Shown here: piece after piece, positions 1 to 8,963 of the stretch
How positions within the stretch are numbered: position 1 is the stretch's first letter
Layout of the letters: every line of letters begins with the position of its first letter
Assembly (NCBI GenBank): GCA_030838475.1
Contig: JAUZFP010000010.1
Coordinates: 1 to 51,362, forward strand
Direction: 5' to 3'
DNA length: 51,362 nucleotides
Origin: Actinomycetota bacterium
Lineage (GTDB): Bacteria; Actinomycetota; Actinomycetes; Actinomycetales; Microbacteriaceae
Translations under genes and position numbers: made by a program
The notes under the pieces: generated by a model
The model's database searches: none
What the model saw: the letters and a program-made list of their open reading frames with translations, nothing else
What the model was told of the DNA's origin: nothing

Positions 1-2
1 AC

Positions 3-269
3 GAAGCTTTTGACTACACAGTTCAAGACGATCACGTGGATCTTGAACCGTTGGTCAGGGATGCGGTGGTGCTCTCACTACCGTTTCAACCGGTCTGTCA
101 GGAAGATTGCCTCGGCCTGTGCCCAGAGTGTGGGGTGCGGCTTCTTGATAACCCGGGCCACGAGCATGAGGCTCCCGTCGATCCACGATGGGCTGCGCTT
201 GCCGGGCTCGACGCGACCATCGAAGACACCGGGCGCAAAGAATCGCGCGCCACAGAAGAGAAGAGTTAG
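3..269 (+). CDS. YceD/DUF177-family protein, C-terminal part (truncated by window edge)
   Basis: Open frame enters from the left edge and stops at 267-269, so only the C-terminal 88 residues are present. It carries the Cys cluster CQEDCLGLCPECG near the middle, typical of YceD/DUF177 proteins, which in most bacteria lie directly upstream of rpmF and are linked to 23S rRNA/50S biogenesis. The next gene is rpmF, 2 nt downstream, which supports the family call. The four Cys could bind a metal (inference). The start lies outside the window. Confidence 0.85.
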   Translation, partial: EAFDYTVQDDHVDLEPLVRDAVVLSLPFQPVCQEDCLGLCPECGVRLLDNPGHEHEAPVDPRWAALAGLDATIEDTGRKESRATEEKS

Positions 270-271
270 AA

Positions 272-475
272 ATGGCTGTACCGAAGCGCAAAATGTCGCG
301 TGCGAGCACTCGCATGCGCCGTGCACAGTGGAAGGCGACTCCGCCGACCCTCGTCAAGACGATCGAGAACGGCAAGACCGTTTACAGCCTTCCGCACCGC
401 GCGAAGGTGGTTGAGGACTCCGCGGGCACAGCCCTGTACATGGAGTACAAGGGCCGCAAGGTCGCAGACGTCTAA
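272..475 (+). CDS. rpmF: 50S ribosomal protein bL32, zinc-free form
   Basis: 67-residue basic protein beginning [20 protein letters not shown], the classic bL32 N-terminus. It is a component of the large ribosomal subunit. The ATG at 272 follows the YceD gene by 2 nt, so the two are probably co-transcribed with rnc and mutM. The protein has no cysteine, so it is the C-minus form lacking the zinc ribbon; many actinobacteria carry such forms, sometimes beside a zinc-containing paralogue elsewhere. Length is normal for the family. Confidence 0.95.
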   Translation: MAVPKRKMSRASTRMRRAQWKATPPTLVKTIENGKTVYSLPHRAKVVEDSAGTALYMEYKGRKVADV

Positions 476-476
476 T

Positions 477-1232
477 TTGTTTGGATCCGCCGCTCCTCGC
501 GCGGCGGACTCGAATAAATCCTCACCCGACGCGCCCGCATTAAATGGGTCGTCGGCGGGTTTGGCTGCTCAGCTCGGTGTGCCTCTCGGCCCCGAGCTAC
601 TTGAGTTGGCCCTGACCCATCGCTCTTTCGCGTACGAGAACGGCGGCCTGCCGCACAACGAGCGCCTCGAATTCCTCGGCGACTCGATCCTCGGCCAGGC
701 CGTGACGGTGATGCTCTACACCGAGAATCCGACTCTGGATGAGGGTGAACTCGCCAAACGGCGCGCCAGCCTCGTTTCCAGCGTCGCGCTGGCGGAGGTT
801 GCGCGCGCGATCGAACTCGGCCCGTACATCCGCCTGGGGCGCGGCGAGGAGTTGACGGGCGGCCACGACAAGTCGTCCATCCTCGCCGACACGGTTGAAG
901 CTGTTATCGGTGCGGTGTACCTGGACTGCGGTGGCGAGGAGGCGACCGCGTTCGTACTGCGGCTCATCCGGCCGCTGCTGGAGGACCCCGAGCGTTTCGG
1001 CGCCGCGATGGATCCGAAGACCAGCCTTCAGGAACTCAGTACCCGGCTCGGTCGCGGGATGCCCACCTACTCGGTCAAGGACAGCGGCCCAGACCACTCG
1101 AAGCGTTTCCATGCGACCGTGTCGCTTGGCGGCATCCCGGTCGCCACCGGTACGGGCACGAGCAAGAAGCAGGCCGAGATGTCGGCCGCGCTCGAGGCGT
1201 GGACGCAGCTTCAGCTCCCGCCCAAGAAGTAG
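477..1232 (+). CDS. rnc: Ribonuclease III
   Basis: Endoribonuclease that cuts double-stranded RNA during rRNA and mRNA processing. The RNase III signature [13 protein letters not shown] and the second acidic patch [13 protein letters not shown] are both present, followed by a C-terminal dsRNA-binding domain ending in [18 protein letters not shown]. The proposed start is the TTG at 477, just after the rpmF stop, giving 251 residues against about 230 for the family. No strong RBS is visible and a TTG near 562 (in GLAAQLG) is an alternative that would remove the low-complexity N-terminus. The mutM start is 4 nt after the stop. Confidence 0.93.
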   Translation: MFGSAAPRAADSNKSSPDAPALNGSSAGLAAQLGVPLGPELLELALTHRSFAYENGGLPHNERLEFLGDSILGQAVTVMLYTENPTLDEGELAKRRASLVSSVALAEVARAIELGPYIRLGRGEELTGGHDKSSILADTVEAVIGAVYLDCGGEEATAFVLRLIRPLLEDPERFGAAMDPKTSLQELSTRLGRGMPTYSVKDSGPDHSKRFHATVSLGGIPVATGTGTSKKQAEMSAALEAWTQLQLPPKK

Positions 1233-1236
1233 CGCC

Positions 1237-2130
1237 GTGCCCGAACTCCCCGAGGTCGAGGTCGTTCGCGCCGGCCTCGAACCAGCGATCACGGGATCAA
1301 CCGTCACCGGCGTACGAGTCTTCGATGAGCGCTCGCTTCGGCGACACGACGCGCCCGCCGAGGACTTCATCGATCGGCTGGTCGGGAGCACATTCGGCGA
1401 GCCGAGGCGGCGCGGGAAGTTTTTGTGGGTTCCGGTCTCGACAGGCTCGACCCGAGAAGACGAGGCCCTCGTCATCCACCTCGGGATGAGCGGCCAGGTA
1501 CTCCTGCGGGAGCCGGATGCCCCGCTCGATCGCCTGACCCGGATCAGTATCGATGTCGCTCATCCGGAGCACGGTTCGCTGCGGATCGACTTCGTCGACC
1601 AGCGCATCTTCGGGTCGATGGCGATCGACGCACTCGTCGAGTCCGGAGATGTGCCCGGCGACCTCGTGCCGAGCCAGGTCGCCCACATCGCCCGCGACCC
1701 GATGGACGCCCACTTCGACGACGCGCGCTTCTTCGAGAAGCTCGCCCGACGCAACACCGGCATCAAGCGGGCACTGCTCGACCAGACGCTCATCAGCGGC
1801 ATCGGAAATATCTATGCGGATGAGGCCCTCTGGGCGGCGCGAATCCACTACGACCAGCCCACCCCGACGCTCAGCAGGCCGCGGGCGAAGACGCTCCTCG
1901 CCGAGGTTCGCCTGGTGCTTGGGAAGGCACTCGCCGAGGGCGGCACGAGCTTCGACGCCCAGTACTTGAACGTCAACGGCGAGTCGGGCTACTTCTCACA
2001 CTCGCTGAACGCTTACGGCCAGCAGGGCCTGCCGTGTCCTCGCTGCGGGCGGATGATCGTGCGCGAGCAGTTCATGAACCGCGGCTCACACTTCTGCCCG
2101 TGGTGCCAGCGCGTGCGCACCGGACGCTAG
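1237..2130 (+). CDS. mutM: Formamidopyrimidine-DNA glycosylase (Fpg/MutM)
   Basis: Bifunctional base-excision repair glycosylase/AP lyase acting on 8-oxoguanine and related lesions. It starts with GTG followed by PELPEVEVVRAGLE: Pro2 is the catalytic nucleophile and Glu3 the general acid. The conserved Lys lies in RRRGKFLW. The C-terminal zinc finger is complete, with CPRC and CPWC pairs spanning the last 35 residues. 297 residues is the usual size. It follows rnc by 4 nt, so the pair is almost certainly an operon, and its stop overlaps the stop of the convergent GNAT gene by 3 nt. Confidence 0.97.
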   Translation: MPELPEVEVVRAGLEPAITGSTVTGVRVFDERSLRRHDAPAEDFIDRLVGSTFGEPRRRGKFLWVPVSTGSTREDEALVIHLGMSGQVLLREPDAPLDRLTRISIDVAHPEHGSLRIDFVDQRIFGSMAIDALVESGDVPGDLVPSQVAHIARDPMDAHFDDARFFEKLARRNTGIKRALLDQTLISGIGNIYADEALWAARIHYDQPTPTLSRPRAKTLLAEVRLVLGKALAEGGTSFDAQYLNVNGESGYFSHSLNAYGQQGLPCPRCGRMIVREQFMNRGSHFCPWCQRVRTGR

Positions 2131-3200
2131 ACGACCTTCTTCCACGCACTCTCATAGGCCATCGCTACGAAGCCGACGGCTTCGTTGACGTCGAGCATGT
2201 AGCGGTTCTCCTCCGCGTTGCCGGTCGTGATCGCCGGATGCCCGGGATGGGTGTCGGTGAGTGCCTGGATGTTGTCGACCTTGAGCAGCATCCCGAGTCG
2301 ATTTCCGCGATGCTCCCGCAGTACGAGTGTGTCGCGCTGGGAGACCGGTCGCGTGGTCTCCGGCGGCACGGACAGCTCGTTGAAGGCCACGAGTCGTCCG
2401 GTGGGGATGTACTCGATGGTCGAGGTCAGCATGATGCGCGGGCTGAGCTCCTCGAGATCGTCCTGGTCTCGAACGCGGTCGGCCGTCCACTCTTCCTCGC
2501 GGATGTCGAGCTGGCCGTACGGTGCGTCGGTCGCCATCCGGTTCCGCATTCGCGCGAGATCACCGCGGCGGTCGTGTGGGGTGCGACCCTCCCAACGCAG
2601 GACGCGGTAGTCGGGTCCGGCCGCGGCCTCCGCTCGTGCGCGGTTGGCGCCGAGAACCGCCGGATCCACGGGAAGGGCCAACCTGCTGGCGCGCTCCACC
2701 TGTTGGAGCGCGAAGCCGTGCGCAAGGGCGAATCGAACGCCATCGTCCTTCGCCGGCACCGAGCCGAACCCGGTCGGCGACATGATCTTGCGCCCGGGAA
2801 GGTTCGTTCGACTGAAGAATCCGGACTGGTAGACGGTTCGACCGTCACGCCGGGCGACCTGCTCCATGGCGTCGAACAGTGCACTCCCGATCCCTCGCCG
2901 CCGGAACTCGGGCAGGACCTCGACGGTCAGCCAGCCAACCGGATCGCGTGGTTCTGGAGCGAATTCGTACGTGCCACGGCCCACGATGCGACCGTCGACG
3001 CGCGCGAGGAACAGCCGACGCGGGTCGTGGGCGTCGATCCAGCGGGGGAGCAGCTCTTCGGCCGGTAATCCGAGCTCCGGGGTACCGACCGTCGCGGCCT
3101 CGATCTCATTGCGCACCCGCGTCATCTCGACGAAGTCGTCCCAGCCCGCCGCACCGACCGCGCGGGGAATCCGGAGTTCATCGATCGAGTATTCGGTCAC
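2127..3200 (-). CDS. Double-domain GNAT N-acetyltransferase (paralogue 1)
   Basis: 357-residue protein with two GNAT folds, the arrangement also seen in mycothiol synthase, although this is not recognisably MshD. The N-terminal domain holds the acetyl-CoA loop motif FRRRGIGSALFDAM; the C-terminal one has HRGNRLGMLLKVDN. It ends with NAEENRYMLDVNEAVGFV, which recurs almost exactly in the second copy at 5406-6470, so the two are paralogues. GTG start at 3200. The substrate is unknown. It is convergent with mutM. Confidence 0.85.
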   Translation of the reverse strand: MTEYSIDELRIPRAVGAAGWDDFVEMTRVRNEIEAATVGTPELGLPAEELLPRWIDAHDPRRLFLARVDGRIVGRGTYEFAPEPRDPVGWLTVEVLPEFRRRGIGSALFDAMEQVARRDGRTVYQSGFFSRTNLPGRKIMSPTGFGSVPAKDDGVRFALAHGFALQQVERASRLALPVDPAVLGANRARAEAAAGPDYRVLRWEGRTPHDRRGDLARMRNRMATDAPYGQLDIREEEWTADRVRDQDDLEELSPRIMLTSTIEYIPTGRLVAFNELSVPPETTRPVSQRDTLVLREHRGNRLGMLLKVDNIQALTDTHPGHPAITTGNAEENRYMLDVNEAVGFVAMAYESAWKKVV

Positions 3201-3241
3201 ACCTCAACGAACCATTGAACGCGCGCGAGTGTCAAGCCCGG

Positions 3242-4594
3242 CTAGTTAGCAGAGTTGGGCAGCCTGACCGTGAACACGGCGCCGCCGGAGACCGCCGTTC
3301 CCGCGCGGATGCTGCCGCCCAGCCGGGCGGCGAGCCGGGCGGCGATGGACAACCCGAGACCCGTTCCCACCGGACGCGAGTCACGGTATCTCTCTCGCAA
3401 GACACCGCGCTCGAACGCCTGGGCGGCGTCCTCGGCGGTCAGACCCGGTCCACCGTCCTTCACCTCGATTGCGACACCGGATGCGTCCGACCATCCGGCG
3501 ATTCGGATGCTGGATCCCTCGGGGCTGACCCGCAGGGCGTTCTCGACGAGACCATCGACGATCTGGCGAAGGCGTCGCGGGTCGCTGCGCAGCCGGACAT
3601 CCTGAGTCTCGAGTACCAGCTGCACGCCGAGCCCGGTCGCCCTGCCGAGCCAGGCGTCCCGGGTCGCTCGAAGCAGTTCGCCCAAATCGACTACAACGGG
3701 CGTGATGGTGAAGTCGTCGGCCTCGAGGCGCGCCAACTCGAGCAGGTCGGCGACGAAATGGTCAAGACGAGTCGTCTCGGCCATGAGAACCTCGCCGACC
3801 CTCGCAAGGTCTGCCGGCCCGACCATACCGTCCGAGATCGCCTCGGCGTAGCCACGCAGGGCGGTGAGGGGCGTGCGCAACTCGTGCGAGATCGACAGCA
3901 GGAACTCGCGCTGCCGAGCCTCGCTGGAGGCGAGCGCGCCATCGAGCGATGCGAGGGCATCCGCGACGGCGACGACCTCGGCGGGTCCGGTCGTTTCGAC
4001 CGGTACGCCCCGCTCGCCGCGGGCGATGCGTGCGGCGGTTCGCGCTATCCCGATGAGCGGGCGCGCCAGCCACCGCGACAGCAGTGCACCGGCCAGAATG
4101 GCGACGACGAGCCCGATCAGCAGGGCCAGACCGATGCGCAGCAGGGAACCCTGAGCCTGCGCGTCCACACTGTCTCGCGGGATCGCGAGTACCAGTGATC
4201 CGCCACCGCGCTTCTTCCGCACCTCGACGAGGGTGAGTCCCCGCGGACCTCGCACGGTCGTCGATACCTTGATACCGCGCGCGGCCTCCCGCAGGAGGCG
4301 AGCGGGCAGGAGTTCGGCGGCGGCTCCGCTGACCTGGCCGGCGGCCGACACGGTGCCCGCCTCGGTGTCGCCGAGCGCGACCGTGACCCGCTCATTCAGG
4401 TCGGTGACGGATGTGGTCGCCGGAAGTTTCGCGAGGAGCGTGGCCTGCGCGGCCAGCTGCGCGCGTGCCTCATCGAGCGACGACTGGTGGACGAGCTGCA
4501 GGGAAACTACGCCGGTCACGATCACCGCGAGCGTGGCGACCGTGATCGTGACCACGGTGACGCGACCGCGAAGGCCGAGAGGACGCCCCGCCAT
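3242..4594 (-). CDS. Membrane sensor histidine kinase (OmpR-type system)
   Basis: 450-residue sensor kinase. It has TM1 at about residues 11-33, an extracytoplasmic loop of roughly 115 residues, TM2 at 153-173, HAMP at 174-226, HisKA with phospho-acceptor His237 in SISHELRTPL, and a HATPase domain with N box VENALRVSP, G1 DGGPGL and G2 GTGLGLSIA. It autophosphorylates and passes phosphate to the regulator encoded immediately upstream; the regulator stop TGA overlaps this ATG (TGATG), so translation is probably coupled. The signal sensed is unknown; the extracellular loop shows no known domain. Confidence 0.93.
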   Translation of the reverse strand: MAGRPLGLRGRVTVVTITVATLAVIVTGVVSLQLVHQSSLDEARAQLAAQATLLAKLPATTSVTDLNERVTVALGDTEAGTVSAAGQVSGAAAELLPARLLREAARGIKVSTTVRGPRGLTLVEVRKKRGGGSLVLAIPRDSVDAQAQGSLLRIGLALLIGLVVAILAGALLSRWLARPLIGIARTAARIARGERGVPVETTGPAEVVAVADALASLDGALASSEARQREFLLSISHELRTPLTALRGYAEAISDGMVGPADLARVGEVLMAETTRLDHFVADLLELARLEADDFTITPVVVDLGELLRATRDAWLGRATGLGVQLVLETQDVRLRSDPRRLRQIVDGLVENALRVSPEGSSIRIAGWSDASGVAIEVKDGGPGLTAEDAAQAFERGVLRERYRDSRPVGTGLGLSIAARLAARLGGSIRAGTAVSGGAVFTVRLPNSAN

Positions 4595-5277
4595 CAGTCG
4601 TCGTCCGCGGCCGCGTAGCCGACGCCGCGCGAGGTGCGAATCGGGCTCTGCTCGCCGAGCTTGGCGCGCACCTGGGCGACGTGGACATCCACCGTTCTTC
4701 CGCTCGCGTAGTCCGCCTGGCCCCAGACGCTCGAGAGCAACTCTTCGCGGGTGAACACGCGACCGGGTGCGCTCGCGAGTTTCGCGAGAAGATCGAACTC
4801 GGTGCTCGTGAGCGAGACGACGGACTCACCCGCGAGGACGCGGCGTCGCTCGAGATCGATCGTGACTGCTCCGACCTTCAGTATCGGCGGGCTCTCCGGA
4901 CCACTCTGCCGGCGCAGGAGCGACTTGAGGCGAGCGACCAGTTCGCGGGGCGAGAACGGCTTGGTCAGGTAGTCGTCCGCGCCGAGTTCGATTCCGAGGA
5001 TGCGGTCGACCTCGTCGTCCCGTGCGGTGACGAAAATGATGGGGGTCCAGTCGCCGGATTCGCGCAGGCGCCGGCAGATCTCGATGCCGTCGAGGCCGGG
5101 CAGCCCGACGTCCAGGATGACAGCGACCGGTCGCAGTCGACGGATGGCCGCGAGCCCGGCGATCCCGTCGCGCTCCAGGTGCACGCCGAACCCCGCCTCG
5201 GTGAGGTAGAGGCGTTGCAGGTCCGCGATGGCACGCTCGTCTTCGACGATCACCACCAGACCCCGCGCGTCGGTCAT
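4594..5277 (-). CDS. OmpR/PhoB-family response regulator
   Basis: 227-residue transcription factor with an N-terminal receiver (acid pocket ED near residues 12-13, phospho-acceptor Asp56 in ILDVGLPG, conserved Lys in YLTKPFSP) and a C-terminal winged-helix DNA-binding domain ending with TSRGVGYAAADDD. The ATG at 5277 (MTDARGLVV) is preferred over the upstream ATG at 5295 because it places the receiver at the usual distance from the N-terminus. It is the first gene of a two-gene leftward operon with the histidine kinase. A 60-bp palindrome lies upstream at 5343-5402. Confidence 0.93.
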   Translation of the reverse strand: MTDARGLVVIVEDERAIADLQRLYLTEAGFGVHLERDGIAGLAAIRRLRPVAVILDVGLPGLDGIEICRRLRESGDWTPIIFVTARDDEVDRILGIELGADDYLTKPFSPRELVARLKSLLRRQSGPESPPILKVGAVTIDLERRRVLAGESVVSLTSTEFDLLAKLASAPGRVFTREELLSSVWGQADYASGRTVDVHVAQVRAKLGEQSPIRTSRGVGYAAADDD

Positions 5278-5342
5278 GGCACCATTCAAGCCCATGGGAT
5301 GCCCGGGACCGGGGTACTTGCGCGCGTCTTACATTCCTCTAA

Positions 5343-5402
5343 CGCTGCAGTTTGTTGACCGCGCGGCCCCTGTAACCACCGCGCGGTCAACGAACTGCAG
5401 CG
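5343..5402. repeat. 60-bp palindromic repeat, copy 1
   Basis: Two 24-nt arms (5343-5366 and 5379-5402) pair with a single mismatch around a 12-nt loop that begins CCCCTGT. The element begins 3 nt after the stop of the leftward GNAT gene. A related element with the same arms and loop start is at 22165-22224, 3 nt after the ffh stop. It could act as a terminator or mRNA 3'-end stabiliser and looks like a dispersed REP-type or MITE-type repeat. Confidence 0.85.
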
Positions 5403-5405
5403 GTT

Positions 5406-6470
5406 CTAGGTGGGGAGGTCCTTGCGCCAGGCTCCCTCGTATCCGATGGGAACGAAGCCGACAGCCTCGTTGACGTCCAGCATGTGGCGGTTCTCTTCCG
5501 CATTGAAGGTCAGGACGGCGGGATGACCGGGCATCCATCTCTGCACCTCGGCGAGGTTGGCGAGCTTCAGCAGCATCCCGAGCCGGTGGCCACGGTGTTC
5601 GCGCCGGACGAGGGTGTCTTCCTGGGAGATCGCGCGATCCGTCTCGGCCGGCACCGACAGCACGGTGAATCCGGCGAGACGACCGCTCGGAAGGTGCTCG
5701 ACGGCAGCGACCAGTCTGGTTCGCGGACTCGAGGCTCGACGCTCCTCGTCTTCGACGAGCCGCTCGACCGTCCAGATGTCCTCCGGCTCGTCGAGGCCGG
5801 CGCCGGGCTCCTCGGTGCTCATGAGCTGGCGGAGCGCCGCCATCTCGACTCGCCACTTCTTCGGCGTCACATCGACCCAGTGGTGCAGCGCGAAGTCCGG
5901 TCCGGCGGCCAGAACCGTCTCGTCGAATTGGGTCGTGACATCCACAGGGAGGGCGAGCCTGCTTCCCCGCACGACCTGCTCCAGCCGGTACCCCTTGCCG
6001 AGCAGAAACGCGACCTCGGCGTTGTCGCGCGGCACGGAGCCGAAGCCGGTGGGCGCGGGCAGCCGCTCGCCGGGTCCGTATCCGGATACCGCGTACACGA
6101 TCGCCTTGCGGATGCCGTCGGTCGCCGCGACGCCCTGCAGCTTCGCGCTCAGCGCGCTCCCGACTCCGCGGCGCCGGGCACCGGGCAGGACATCGACCAT
6201 GAGCCAGGCCGTTGTCGGATCATCGCCCGGCTCCGCCTCGTAGCGGGCGGCGCCGACGATGCGGGTTTCGTCCCGGGCGACAAACAGGCGTGTGGGCTGG
6301 TGCTCCTCGTCGAGATATTCGGGCAGCGTCTCGGCGGCCGTGAACGCGAGTTCGTCGGTCCCATAGGTCAGGGCCTCATTGCCGTAGTGGATGCCCATCG
6401 CCGCGACGAAATCATCCCAACCCTCAGCGCCAACCGAAGACGGAATCTCCAGTTCGCGAATGAGGATCAT
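5406..6470 (-). CDS. Double-domain GNAT N-acetyltransferase (paralogue 2)
   Basis: 354 residues from the ATG at 6470, chosen because it overlaps the upstream regulator stop (ATGA). It has two GNAT domains, with acetyl-CoA motifs ARRRGVGSALSAKL and HRGHRLGMLLKLAN. Its overall layout and the C-terminal block NAEENRHMLDVNEAVGFV match the gene at 2127-3200, so this is a nearby duplication with substantial divergence. It sits at the 3' end of the DesK/DesR-ABC cluster and is probably translated with the regulator. The acyl acceptor is unknown. A palindromic repeat follows the stop. Confidence 0.85.
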   Translation of the reverse strand: MILIRELEIPSSVGAEGWDDFVAAMGIHYGNEALTYGTDELAFTAAETLPEYLDEEHQPTRLFVARDETRIVGAARYEAEPGDDPTTAWLMVDVLPGARRRGVGSALSAKLQGVAATDGIRKAIVYAVSGYGPGERLPAPTGFGSVPRDNAEVAFLLGKGYRLEQVVRGSRLALPVDVTTQFDETVLAAGPDFALHHWVDVTPKKWRVEMAALRQLMSTEEPGAGLDEPEDIWTVERLVEDEERRASSPRTRLVAAVEHLPSGRLAGFTVLSVPAETDRAISQEDTLVRREHRGHRLGMLLKLANLAEVQRWMPGHPAVLTFNAEENRHMLDVNEAVGFVPIGYEGAWRKDLPT

Positions 6471-7078
6471 GCAAGTAGCCAACCATTTTCTGCGGCGATG
6501 CGCGCGGCCTCGGAGGCGTTGCGCGCCCCGGTCTTCCCGATCGCCGATGACAAGTGATTTCGTACCGTGCCTTCGGAGAGGTGGAGCTGAGACGCGACCT
6601 CGCCCGAGCTGTTGCCCTGGCGGATCGCAATCAGAACGTCCGTCTCGCGGGCGCTCAGCGGCGACGGTCCTGCCGCGAGCGACTCTGCGGCGAGGGCGGG
6701 ATCGACGACGCGGTGTCCGGCGGCGACCCGACGCACGGCATCCGCGAGTTGGCCGGATGGCGTGTCCTTGACCACGAAGCCTGATGCGCCCGCCTCGAGC
6801 GCGAGTCGTACGTATCCCGGCCTGCCAAAGGTCGTGACGATCAGCGCGCGGCAGCTGGGGTACTCGACCTTCAGCTGCCTCGCGGCGCCGATCCCGTCGA
6901 GGCCCGGCATCTCGACGTCGAGCAGCGCCACGTCTGCTCTGGATGACCGGGCGGCCTCCAGCACTTCGTCTCCGCGCCCGACCTGCGCGACGACCTCAAG
7001 GTCGTCCTCCAGATCGAGCAGGGATGCGATGGCCCCACGAACGAGCGCCTGGTCGTCAGCGAGCAGCAGCCGAATCAT
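6467..7078 (-). CDS. NarL/FixJ-family response regulator (DesR/LnrK-like)
   Basis: 203-residue regulator. The receiver domain has the acid pair DD at residues 8-9, phospho-acceptor Asp54 in LLDVEMPG, and Lys in VVKDTPSG. The LuxR-type HTH is in the last 60 residues (LSARETDVLIAI ... LSEGTVRNHLSSAIGKT). Its partner kinase is the adjacent upstream gene, with a 4-nt ATGA overlap at 7075-7078. Systems with this gene order (ABC ATPase, permease, kinase, regulator) usually control the adjacent exporter in response to membrane-active compounds. A probable binding site lies at 9909-9938 before the ABC genes. Confidence 0.92.
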   Translation of the reverse strand: MIRLLLADDQALVRGAIASLLDLEDDLEVVAQVGRGDEVLEAARSSRADVALLDVEMPGLDGIGAARQLKVEYPSCRALIVTTFGRPGYVRLALEAGASGFVVKDTPSGQLADAVRRVAAGHRVVDPALAAESLAAGPSPLSARETDVLIAIRQGNSSGEVASQLHLSEGTVRNHLSSAIGKTGARNASEAARIAAENGWLLA

Positions 7079-8205
7079 CGTGAGCCTCGAGCGACTGTGA
7101 GCACGAATCCGCCCCCGTCACCGTTCGCGACCGTTACCTTGGCGCCGGCCTCGATCGCGCGCTCCCTGAGGCCCGCGAGACCGTTGCCGTTGCCATCGCC
7201 TGGCACTCCGTGCCCATCGTCGCGCACGCTGAGCGAATGGGGCTTCAGCTCGACCCAGCACTCGGTCGCCTTCGAGTGGCGGATGACGTTGGTGACGCCC
7301 TCGCGCAGCACCCAGCCGAAGAGCGAACGCAGATCGGGGTCGACGGCGCTGGCATCGTGCGGAAGGTGCGAGCGGATGCCCGCCGCGTCAAGGGCGGTTT
7401 GGGCCGCGGTCAGTTCGGCGTCGAGGTTCATGTCGCGATACGAGCTCACCGCGGCGCGCAGGTCGGCCAGCGCGGTTCGCGCGAGTCCCTCGATATCCGC
7501 GATCTCGGCAATTGCGCGCCGGGGATCGCGCTCGACCAGGCGGCCGGCTAGCTCCGACTTCACAGCGACAACGGTGAGGGAGTGCCCGAGCACGTCATGC
7601 AGGTCGCGCGCGAGGCGCGCACGCTCCTCGGCCGCAGCGAGCGAGGCGATCGTGACGTGCGCATCCCGAAGCTCTCGATTGGCGACGATCTGTCGCGTGA
7701 TTGCGAAAAGAGAAACCGCGATGGACACCGTGACGAACGGGGCGAACACGGTCCCGCTGTCGAAGTGCCCGATCGCTGAAAGCACGACCTGCGAGGCAAC
7801 CACGCCCACACAGATGATGACCGACGGCAGCAGTGGGAGCCACATGAATGCGACCATGGCGACCACGAGAGTCCACACCCAGACGAGGTAGATGCCGACG
7901 AAGGGCAGCAGCACGAAACCGGCAGCCCAATAAACGATGAGCCCGATCACCCGGGCGCGAACACTCTGCGGCCACAGCAGCGGCGGCAGGGCGATGTATC
8001 CGAGGTAGATGACAACGAGGAGAAGCGTCGCGATCACTTTGGTAGCCGTCGTTCCGGGCGATGTCCACGTGTAAACAAGCTCGAAGGTCTGGTAGGCGAG
8101 CCCGAAGATTGTGCCGAGATACCAGCGGTATGCGCCGCGATTCAGCAGCCGAGCACGGATGCCCGTACTCGACTGCTGACGCAACACTGTCGACACGATT
8201 GTCAC
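7075..8205 (-). CDS. DesK-like sensor histidine kinase
   Basis: 376 residues from the GTG at 8205 (VTIVSTVLRQQ). About five to six hydrophobic segments fill residues 28-170. They are followed by a short linker, the HisKA_3 dimerisation helix with phospho-acceptor His203 in ARDLHDVLGHSL, and a compact HATPase domain (DDGHGVPG, NGLAGLRERA). The lack of an extracellular domain suggests sensing within the membrane, as in DesK and LiaS-like kinases. It lies between the permease (20 nt upstream) and the regulator. The start is not certain; a second GTG lies at 8196. Confidence 0.88.
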   Translation of the reverse strand: MTIVSTVLRQQSSTGIRARLLNRGAYRWYLGTIFGLAYQTFELVYTWTSPGTTATKVIATLLLVVIYLGYIALPPLLWPQSVRARVIGLIVYWAAGFVLLPFVGIYLVWVWTLVVAMVAFMWLPLLPSVIICVGVVASQVVLSAIGHFDSGTVFAPFVTVSIAVSLFAITRQIVANRELRDAHVTIASLAAAEERARLARDLHDVLGHSLTVVAVKSELAGRLVERDPRRAIAEIADIEGLARTALADLRAAVSSYRDMNLDAELTAAQTALDAAGIRSHLPHDASAVDPDLRSLFGWVLREGVTNVIRHSKATECWVELKPHSLSVRDDGHGVPGDGNGNGLAGLRERAIEAGAKVTVANGDGGGFVLTVARGSR

Positions 8206-8225
8206 TTTACTGGGGAGGCCTCGCC

Positions 8226-8963
8226 CTAGGCGCGGGCCGAGTCGCGGCGGTAGCGCCACGCGATGAGCGCCGCCAGCACGAGGGTCCATGCCCCGAGCAC
8301 GATCGTCGGTGTACCAATGTTGCCGGTCAGCCCGGCCCCCATCTGGCCCAGCTTGTTGAGCCAGTACGACGGTGCGGCCTGGGCGACGTTGCCGACCCAG
8401 GTCGGCAGGATGTCGAGCGGGACCCACAGGCCGCCGAGGATGGCGAGCCCGAGGAACGTGACCATGAACAACGGCTGGGCAAAGGAGGGCTTGGCGAACT
8501 GCCCGATGAGGACCGCAATGAGCGCGAACGGGATGATTCCGGCCCAGAGACCGAGTCCCGCCATGAGCCAGCCCTGCACCGAGAGGTGTGCGTGCAGCGC
8601 CAGGATCGACACCGCGAACACGACGATGATCGACAGTAGGCCGACCGCGAGTGCGCTCGACACCTTCGTGATCATGTAGCCGGTGCCGGATAGCGGCGTG
8701 ATGCGCAGCTGCCGGTTCCAGCCGACCGACCGCTCGTTGACGATCGTGAACGCCTGGGCGAGCGCGGCCATCATGGCGCCGTACGCACCCATCTGGACGG
8801 TGGTGACGATGATCCACTGCAGGTGGGCCGCGGAGTCGTACTGGGCCCCGTACGTCCCGCCGAAGATGAGCAGCATCGCGACGGGAACGGCGAACGTGAA
8901 GACGAGTGAGCGCGCGTTGCGAAGCTGCCGAGCCATCTCGAGGCCGAAGTAACGGATGTTCAT
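8226..8963 (-). CDS. ABC-2 type transporter permease
   Basis: 245-residue integral membrane protein with six predicted helices and the ABC-2 membrane layout (MNIRYFGLEMARQLRNARSL at the N-terminus, then a hydrophobic core). The ATG overlaps the ATPase stop (ATGA), so the two subunits are translationally coupled. It forms the membrane half of a drug, lipid or antibiotic efflux pump of the DrrAB/LnrLM kind, probably as a homodimer. The exported substrate cannot be told from sequence. Confidence 0.9.
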   Translation of the reverse strand: MNIRYFGLEMARQLRNARSLVFTFAVPVAMLLIFGGTYGAQYDSAAHLQWIIVTTVQMGAYGAMMAALAQAFTIVNERSVGWNRQLRITPLSGTGYMITKVSSALAVGLLSIIVVFAVSILALHAHLSVQGWLMAGLGLWAGIIPFALIAVLIGQFAKPSFAQPLFMVTFLGLAILGGLWVPLDILPTWVGNVAQAAPSYWLNKLGQMGAGLTGNIGTPTIVLGAWTLVLAALIAWRYRRDSARA

